Shown in pieces: positions 32,922-37,805 of a DNA stretch of 37,805 nucleotides; positions within the stretch are counted from its first letter, which is position 1, and each line of letters starts with the position of its first letter. Origin of the DNA: Patulibacter minatonensis DSM 18081 (GTDB lineage: Bacteria > Actinomycetota > Thermoleophilia > Solirubrobacterales > Solirubrobacteraceae); NCBI RefSeq assembly GCF_000519325.1, contig NZ_KI912613.1:2053850-2091654 (forward strand). The letters run 5' to 3'. A program made the position numbers and the translations under genes. The notes under the pieces are model-generated. The model did no database searches, was not told the DNA's origin, and saw nothing but the letters and a program-made list of their open reading frames with translations.

Positions 32922-35729
32922 TCACTCCGCGGACAGCGCGTCCGCGAGCTGCGTGCGGGAGCCGATCCCGAGCTTCGCGTAGACCCGGCCGAGGTGGACC
33001 TCGACGGTCTTGCGGGTGACGAACAGCGTCTCGGCGACCTCGCGGTTCGTGAGGCCCTCGGCGGCGAGCTCGCCCGTCCGGCGCTCGGCCGGGGTCAGCG
33101 ACGCGAGCCCGCTGAGCGCCGTCCGACGCGGCCGGGCCCCGGCGGCCAGCAACTCGTCCTCGGCCCGTCCGGCGATCAGCGCGGCGCCGCACCGGGTCGC
33201 GACGTCGAGGGCCTCCCGCAGCGGCTCGCGGGCGCGGCTCGGGGACCGCGCCAGGCGCAGCTCCCGGCCGTGGTCGAAGAGCGCTCCGGCGAGGATCGTC
33301 GGCGACGGGCCACGGCGCGCGGCGGCCACGGCCTCCTCGGTCGTCGCCGCGCGGTCGGCCGCGGGCTCCGCGGCGGCGCGCGCGAGCAGGGCCTCGGCCT
33401 CGTGCGACGGCACCTCGCGCCGGCGGGCCAGCGCTGCCTCCGCGGCGGCGCGTGCCAGCGCCTCGTCCTGCTCGCCCGCGCGGGCGAGCGCGAGCGCCAG
33501 CGACGCACCGTCGTGCAGGCGCGGCCACAGCGCCCAGCCCTCCTCGACGCGCAGCTCGTCGACGCGGCGGAGGTCGAGGACGGCGTCGGCCGGGCGGCGC
33601 TGGGCGAGTCGCAGCCGTCCCCGGGTGCCCGAGAGCCACGCCACGTTCGTCCGGCCCTCCCAGGCGTCCTCCGGCAGGCCGGCGATCAGGGCGTCGGCCT
33701 CGTCGAGCCGGCCCTGCAGCACGAGCGCCTCGGCGATCTCGGCCGTCATCTGCGCCCGGGGCTGGGCGAAGCCGCCGCGGACGGCCGCGTCGAGGGTGTC
33801 GCGGGCCAGGGCCTCGGCGCGCAGGACGGACCCCGAGCGCAGGAGCAGCGGCACCTCCATGTGCGCCAGCAGGCTCATCGCGTACGGGGACCCCGCGCGA
33901 CGCGCCGTCGCCCGGGCCTCCGCGAGCTGGTCGGTCGCCAGGTCCGTGAGGTCGCAGAACACCGCGGCGAAGACGCCCCACAGCACCTGCGTCTCGATCG
34001 TCGCCAGCCGGCCGAGCGCGCCCCGCAGACCTTCTACGAGGCCCCGGACCTCGCTCGCGGGAGCGCCACGGGCGGCGCGCTCGAACGCGTCGACCTGCCG
34101 CAACGCCAGGCCCGGGTCCGGTTCGGCGGTCCACCGCGCCAGCAGCTCGCGCCGCTGGTCGCTCAGCCGCCCGGTCAGGCTCATCGCGCCGAGCAGCCGT
34201 CCGCGGAGGCGCTGCACCGTCACGGGGTCGCCGTCCGGGCCGAGTCGATCGAGCGCCGACTGCAGGTCGTCCGCGGCGGCGTCGATCGCGGCGGCGTCGA
34301 GGCGGACGCGGAGGGACGAGCGGGCCTCCAGCGCGGCGACGGCGACCGCGTCGTCGGCCGCGACGGTCGCGCGGGTCAGGGTGGCCTCGGCGTCGGGGGC
34401 GTGCGTGCGGATCTGGGCGATCCCGAGGTCGAGCAGCAGGGCGGCGCGCTCCGGGCCTTCGGCCGGCTCCTCGGCGGCCCGCACCAGCCGGCGGACCGCG
34501 GCGTCGGGGTCGCCGTCGGTCGCCGCACGGCGGGCGCTGGCCCGGAGCGCGTCGGCCGCCCACGGCTCGCCGACGGCCGGGCAGCCGAGCAGGTGCAGCG
34601 CCACGTCCTCGTCGTCGGCGTCGTCGCGGGAGCGCAGCGCGACGGCGCACTGCAGGTGGAGCTCCGCGAGCTGGCCCGCGGGCAGGCCCCGCAGGAGCGC
34701 GGTACGCACGAGCGGGTGGACGAAGCGCGGTGGGTCGTCCTCGACGAGCTCCACCCGGGCGAGCACGTCGAGGGCGCGCAGCACGGTCGCCGCGGACCGT
34801 CCGGTGATCGACGCGAGGGCGCCGACGGGGCGCCGCTCGCCCAGCACCGCGAGGGCCCGGGCGACCTCGCGCTCGTCGGCGTCGAGGCGCTGCACGCGCC
34901 GCTGGACCGACCGGATGACCGACGGCGGGACGGCGCGCAGCACCCCCGCCTCGTCGAGGGGTGTCGTCCCGAGCTCGCGCAGCAGCTCGTGGAGCAGCAG
35001 GGGGTTGCCGGCGGTCGTCCGGTGCGCGGCGCGGAGCGCGCCGGCGTCGGCCGCGAGGCCGCGTCCCGCGACGACGGCCGCGACCCCGTCCGCGGAGAGC
35101 TCGGCGGGACGGAGCGTCTCGACCTCCGGGGCGTCCGCGATCGCGTCGAGGAGCTCGCGGTCCGAGCCGGGCTCGGCCGGACGGGTGCCCACGAGCAGGA
35201 ACAGCGGGAGGTCGGCGGTGCGTCGCGCGAGGAACGACACGAACCGCAGCGACGCGGGGTCCGCCCAGTGCAGGTCGTCGACGACGAGGACCAGCGGACG
35301 GTCCTCGGTCAGCGTCGCGACGAGCCAATAAAGGCCGTGGAGGATCGCGAACGGCGCGTCGTCGGCACCCTGCGCGACGGGCGTCCCGATCCCGAACAGC
35401 GGGGCGGCGGCACCGGACGCGCCGGCGAGCAGCCGCGCGCGCTCGTCGTCGTCCGCGGCGTGGAGGACCGGTTCGAGCAGCTGCCGGACGACCCCGAACG
35501 GGAAGTCGCGCTCGAGCTCGCCGCCGACGGCGGTCAGGCAGCGGACGGAGTCGTCGACGCCGTCGCGGACGGCGCGCAGGAGCGCGGACTTGCCGCGCCC
35601 CGCCGGACCCTCGACGCGGACGACCGCGCCCAGGCCGGCGGCGGCACCGGCCACCCGCTCGCGGAGGAGCGCGAGCTCGTGCGTCCGCTCGGCGAGCGGA
35701 CCGGCCGTGCGGTCTCCTGATGGGCCCAC
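32922..35729 (-). CDS. LAL-type LuxR-family ATPase transcription regulator
   Basis: A 935-residue protein of the large ATP-binding LuxR (LAL) class. An N-terminal AAA-type ATPase has Walker A GPAGRGKS at 41-48 and Walker B LVLVVDDLHWADP. A long helical TPR-like middle follows, and then a C-terminal LuxR helix-turn-helix LTPAERRTGELAAEGLTNRE with TRKTVEVHLGRVYAKLGI. These regulators usually activate sugar-uptake or secondary-metabolite genes in response to an unknown ligand; no target cluster adjoins it. The GTG start follows TAGCCT by 7 nt (leaderless). Codons CTT and TAT at 35333-35328 are unusual for this GC-rich gene. Confidence 0.93.
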   Translation of the reverse strand: MGPSGDRTAGPLAERTHELALLRERVAGAAAGLGAVVRVEGPAGRGKSALLRAVRDGVDDSVRCLTAVGGELERDFPFGVVRQLLEPVLHAADDDERARLLAGASGAAAPLFGIGTPVAQGADDAPFAILHGLYWLVATLTEDRPLVLVVDDLHWADPASLRFVSFLARRTADLPLFLLVGTRPAEPGSDRELLDAIADAPEVETLRPAELSADGVAAVVAGRGLAADAGALRAAHRTTAGNPLLLHELLRELGTTPLDEAGVLRAVPPSVIRSVQRRVQRLDADEREVARALAVLGERRPVGALASITGRSAATVLRALDVLARVELVEDDPPRFVHPLVRTALLRGLPAGQLAELHLQCAVALRSRDDADDEDVALHLLGCPAVGEPWAADALRASARRAATDGDPDAAVRRLVRAAEEPAEGPERAALLLDLGIAQIRTHAPDAEATLTRATVAADDAVAVAALEARSSLRVRLDAAAIDAAADDLQSALDRLGPDGDPVTVQRLRGRLLGAMSLTGRLSDQRRELLARWTAEPDPGLALRQVDAFERAARGAPASEVRGLVEGLRGALGRLATIETQVLWGVFAAVFCDLTDLATDQLAEARATARRAGSPYAMSLLAHMEVPLLLRSGSVLRAEALARDTLDAAVRGGFAQPRAQMTAEIAEALVLQGRLDEADALIAGLPEDAWEGRTNVAWLSGTRGRLRLAQRRPADAVLDLRRVDELRVEEGWALWPRLHDGASLALALARAGEQDEALARAAAEAALARRREVPSHEAEALLARAAAEPAADRAATTEEAVAAARRGPSPTILAGALFDHGRELRLARSPSRAREPLREALDVATRCGAALIAGRAEDELLAAGARPRRTALSGLASLTPAERRTGELAAEGLTNREVAETLFVTRKTVEVHLGRVYAKLGIGSRTQLADALSAE

Positions 35730-35736
35730 GGCCGGG

Positions 35737-35742
35737 AGGCTA
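35737..35742 (-). promoter_or_regulatory. -10 box of the LuxR-type gene (leaderless)
   Basis: TAGCCT on the minus strand, then 7 nt, then GTG 35729. No ribosome binding site precedes the GTG. Confidence 0.45.
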
Positions 35743-35779
35743 GCGCCGCGACGGAGGGCGGTTCAGCGGCCCGGAACGC

Positions 35780-35839
35780 CTCGGCCGGTGCGCGACGGCC
35801 GAGATCGCCGTCGTGGTGCTCGTCGGTCCGGATCCGACG
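35780..35839 (-). terminator. Two hairpins downstream of the M23 peptidase gene
   Basis: CGTCGG-TCCGGAT-CCGACG at 35821-35839 lies 13 nt after the M23 stop. CTCGGCCG-GTGCGCGA-CGGCCGAG at 35780-35803 has perfect 8-bp arms. Both lie before the promoter of the LuxR-type gene, as expected for termination. No U-tracts. Confidence 0.45.
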
Positions 35840-35852
35840 CCGGTGCGCGGGA

Positions 35853-36728
35853 TCAGCGGGCGCTGCTGGGGACGCCGCCCCAGGAGACGAGGTCGTCGTG
35901 CGCGTCGCGCGGGGCGCCGCCGGTGTACCAGCCCGGGGCCGTCCAGAGCTCGAAGTGGAGGTGGCAGCCGTCGGCGTTGCCGGTGTCGCCGACGAGGCCG
36001 ATCGACTGTCCGGCCGTGACGGTCGTGCCGACCTTCAGCGTCGAGGGGACCTTCAGGTGCGCGTACATCTGGTCCTCGCCCGACGGGGTGTCGGTGATCA
36101 CGAGGTAGTTGCCGGCGGCCGACTGGAACTTGTTCTCCTTGACCTTGCCGGCCGAGGCGGCGACGAGCGGGGTGCCGCACGCGGACATCAGGTCGACGCC
36201 CTCGTGCGCGCCGCCGCGATCGCCGAAGCCGGTGCCGGCGCCACCCCAGTGCCAGGGGCCCTGGATCGGGAAGACGTAGCCGGCGACGGTGCTGGCCTTC
36301 GGTGCGGCGGTGGCCGCCTTCGCGGCGAGCTGCTGCTCGATCCGCGCGGCGAACGCGAGCTTCATGGCCTTCAGCGTCTGCAGGTTCGGCCGGCCGGTCG
36401 GCTGCAGGCGCTTCTTCGACTGGTACCGCTTGATCGCCGTCCGGGTCCTCGCCCCGAGCGCGCCGTCGGGCTTGACGTGCGCCTTGCGCTGGACGCTCTT
36501 GGTCTGCGCCCGCGTCAGCTTCACGGTCTTCGTCTCCGACACCGCTGCCGTCGTCGGGGCGGACTGCTCGACGGGCGCAACGGGTGTGGCGGGCGTCGCC
36601 GTCGCGACCGGGGTGCCGCCGCCGGCAGCCGTCGCGCCGGATGGGTCGTCGGCCTGCGCCGCGGGGGCGGCGACGGCCATGGACAGCAGGCCGATCAGGG
36701 CGGCGCGGCGCGCCGTGGATGAACGCAT
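35853..36728 (-). CDS. Secreted M23 peptidoglycan endopeptidase with PG-binding domain
   Basis: A 291-residue protein with a signal peptide (1-26, cut after AAQA), a Thr/Ala/Pro linker, a PG-binding-type helical domain (about 70-123, TKSVQRKAHVKPDGALGARTR) and a complete M23 domain (about 150-270). Zinc ligands are H175 and D179 in HEGVD and H258 in HLHFE; H224 and H256 are the catalytic histidines. It should cleave peptide cross-links or cross-bridges in the wall. GAGAGAG upstream provides the ribosome binding site. Its leader contains a c-di-AMP riboswitch, a pairing known for wall hydrolases in actinobacteria. Confidence 0.93.
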   Translation of the reverse strand: MRSSTARRAALIGLLSMAVAAPAAQADDPSGATAAGGGTPVATATPATPVAPVEQSAPTTAAVSETKTVKLTRAQTKSVQRKAHVKPDGALGARTRTAIKRYQSKKRLQPTGRPNLQTLKAMKLAFAARIEQQLAAKAATAAPKASTVAGYVFPIQGPWHWGGAGTGFGDRGGAHEGVDLMSACGTPLVAASAGKVKENKFQSAAGNYLVITDTPSGEDQMYAHLKVPSTLKVGTTVTAGQSIGLVGDTGNADGCHLHFELWTAPGWYTGGAPRDAHDDLVSWGGVPSSAR

Positions 36729-36741
36729 GGGAACTGACTCT

Positions 36742-36869
36742 CTCGTCGGCCTACGGGGTTAGCTGACGGGCTGACGCAGAAAGAGTCGCGCCTCCACGAG
36801 GACGTGGATGAGCCCCAACAACGTGGGTCCCCCGCTCCCCGGAGAAGATCCCCGGGGACTCGGCGATCG
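36742..36869 (-). promoter_or_regulatory. c-di-AMP riboswitch (ydaO/yuaA class)
   Basis: On the minus strand the leader of the M23 gene carries the landmarks of the ydaO class: CGATCGCCGAGTCCCC at the 5' end, GGAGCGGGGGACCCA, then TTGGGGCTCATCC, and near the 3' end the near-invariant CCCGTCAGCTAACCCCGTAGGC. The last block departs from the commonest form by one base. The element begins at the predicted transcription start and ends about 15 nt before the start codon, next to the ribosome binding site. In actinobacteria this class controls cell-wall hydrolase genes, normally switching expression off when c-di-AMP is high. Boundaries are approximate. Confidence 0.88.
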
Positions 36870-36871
36870 AA

Positions 36872-36877
36872 AAGCTA
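36872..36877 (-). promoter_or_regulatory. -10 box upstream of the riboswitch
   Basis: TAGCTT preceded by TGC (extended -10, TGn) on the minus strand. It places the transcription start at the first bases of the riboswitch. No -35 box is evident. Confidence 0.45.
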
Positions 36878-36980
36878 GCACCCCGTCCGGCAGGGATGGG
36901 GGCGTCGGCGACGAATCACCCCGGTCGGCCCACGCGGGCGTCCGTCGCGGGATGTCGGCCGGTTCCGGGCCGGCCTGCAA

Positions 36981-37106
36981 CGGATCCTGCGCCGGGGCAG
37001 GGGATCCGCCGTCCGGCGGAGCGGCCGGCACCGAGCCGACCGGACGGCGACTGGCCGGGAATCCGACATCGGTCGAGTCGGGGTGGCCGGTCGGGTGGCC
37101 ACCCCG
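36981..37106 (-). terminator. Hairpin cluster downstream of mobA
   Basis: Part of the 418-bp gene-free stretch 36729-37146. CGGGGTGGCC and GGCCACCCCG at 37079-37106 form a perfect 10-bp stem with an 8-nt loop, 41 nt after the mobA stop. Farther on are TCCGCC-GTCC-GGCGGA near 37005-37020 and a longer stem with CGGATCC/GGATCCG arms at 36981-37008. No U-tracts. The first is the likely mobA terminator. The rest of the stretch, outside the riboswitch, shows no gene. Confidence 0.5.
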
Positions 37107-37146
37107 GAGGGGACGCGGCCGGCGAGGGCACGCCGGCGGGGCAACG

Positions 37147-37722
37147 TCAGAGGTCCTCGGGGCGGTTGACGTTCCGGACGAGCCGGGCGGGGTCGCCCCA
37201 TCGCCGGAGGACGTCGTCGCCGACCGTCGCCGCGCCGAGGGACCGGACCGTCGTCATCACCGGTGCATTCGTGGAGGCGGCGTCCTCCAGCGCGTCCGCG
37301 TGCTCGGGCGAGAACCGGCCGAGCAGCGGGTGGAGCCGGCCCGCACCCTCGACGACGACGAGTGGCTCGGGACGGTCGGCCAGCAGCGCCAGGAGCCCGG
37401 CCGGGACCCAGGGGAGGTCGACGGGGAGGACCACGAGCGGACGGCCCTCGCGCCGGAGCGCCGCGGCGATCCCGGTCAGCGGGTGGGTGGGGACGTCGGG
37501 CTCGTCCCACCGCGCCAGGCCCTCGGGGGCCGGGAGCACCGAACCCGCCTTGGCCACGACCGCGGCGGCGAGCCCGGCCGCGCGGATCGCGGCGACGACG
37601 TGCACGAGGAGCGGCCGCCCGTCGAGGAGCACCCCGGCCTTCGGCACGCCCATCCGTCGCGAGCGCCCCCCGGCGAGGACGACCCCGCGGGTCGCGGGGC
37701 CGTATGCGTGGTTCGCGGGCAC
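37147..37722 (-). CDS. mobA: Molybdenum cofactor guanylyltransferase
   Basis: A 191-residue protein that attaches GMP from GTP to molybdopterin, giving the MGD form used by DMSO-reductase-family enzymes. The N-terminal nucleotide-binding loop LAGGRSRRMGVPKAG is diagnostic. VLPVDLPWVP corresponds to the Mg-binding D-x-P motif, and NVNRPEDL matches the C-terminal NxNTPEDL signature. Relatives such as MobB or CTP-dependent MocA share the fold; length and the closing motif favour MobA. The GTG start lacks a ribosome binding site; CACACT 6 nt upstream is a poor -10 box. No molybdoenzyme is visible in the window. Confidence 0.9.
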   Translation of the reverse strand: MPANHAYGPATRGVVLAGGRSRRMGVPKAGVLLDGRPLLVHVVAAIRAAGLAAAVVAKAGSVLPAPEGLARWDEPDVPTHPLTGIAAALRREGRPLVVLPVDLPWVPAGLLALLADRPEPLVVVEGAGRLHPLLGRFSPEHADALEDAASTNAPVMTTVRSLGAATVGDDVLRRWGDPARLVRNVNRPEDL

Positions 37723-37805
37723 GGGGGGAGTGTGGCGTGGCCGGGGCGGCGGGGCGGATGGGGTGCCCGAGCGCCCGCGGCCGGCGGCCGGGCGCCGATG
37801 GTCCT

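Noticed and set aside
32178-35720. Plus-strand open frame of about 1180 codons opposite the LuxR-type gene
   Set aside because: It spans several unrelated minus-strand genes and intergenic DNA and lacks any motif; it is a shadow.

Overview
The window is a very GC-rich chromosomal segment of a high-GC actinobacterium. GC3 of nearly every gene is close to saturation, GTG and TTG starts are frequent, a variant HspR-type heat-shock operator lies upstream of clpB, and an actinobacterial-type c-di-AMP riboswitch lies upstream of a cell-wall hydrolase. The gene mix suggests Thermoleophilia (Solirubrobacterales, perhaps near Patulibacter, Conexibacter or Solirubrobacter). That placement is inference from gene content, not a computed result. 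There are no tRNA or rRNA genes, no insertion sequences, and no CRISPR array.

Layout. (1) 1-4041, plus strand: a tightly overlapping operon DUF4129-DUF4350-MoxR ATPase-DUF58. (2) 4090-7450, minus strand: a four-gene unit made of a Tat-exported protein with a polybasic tail, DUF4331, a 107-residue protein and a NiCoT nickel/cobalt permease. (3) 7651-9676: divergent SpoIIM-like and RDD genes, which in other actinobacteria usually sit beside the MoxR/DUF58 genes, so block 2 appears to split a known cluster. (4) 9040-11149, minus strand: a PAP2 phosphatase coupled to a CadD-like permease whose reading frame runs on antisense through the RDD gene. (5) 11168-14548: clpB under a HAIR-like operator, then a degenerate HATPase-like protein. 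(6) 14591-16258: a Baeyer-Villiger-type flavin monooxygenase. (7) 16666-29743: biotin genes at the two ends (bioA on plus, bioB-bioF-bioD on minus). Between them lie a secreted beta-propeller protein, a GST, an OmpR/HK two-component pair divergent from a VanY-like carboxypeptidase, a MEDS-GGDEF diguanylate cyclase and a cupin. (8) 29924-37722, minus strand: a secreted DUF3089 hydrolase, a conserved repeat protein with a 68-residue partner, a LAL-type LuxR regulator, an M23 peptidase behind the riboswitch, and mobA.

How the genes fit together. Biotin synthesis is represented by bioA, bioB, bioF and bioD, covering the last four steps from pimeloyl thioester. Envelope maintenance is a recurrent theme (VanY, M23 peptidase, PAP2, secreted propeller and hydrolase). 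The nickel/DUF4331 operon is the best candidate for an uncharacterised system.

Regulation. Several genes have a TAgssT-like -10 box placed 6-7 nt before an ATG or GTG with no Shine-Dalgarno sequence, which predicts leaderless mRNAs. Three very short ORFs bridge operon junctions through ATGA/GTGA overlaps and may couple translation. All promoter, operator, terminator and coupling calls were made by eye and are inferences.
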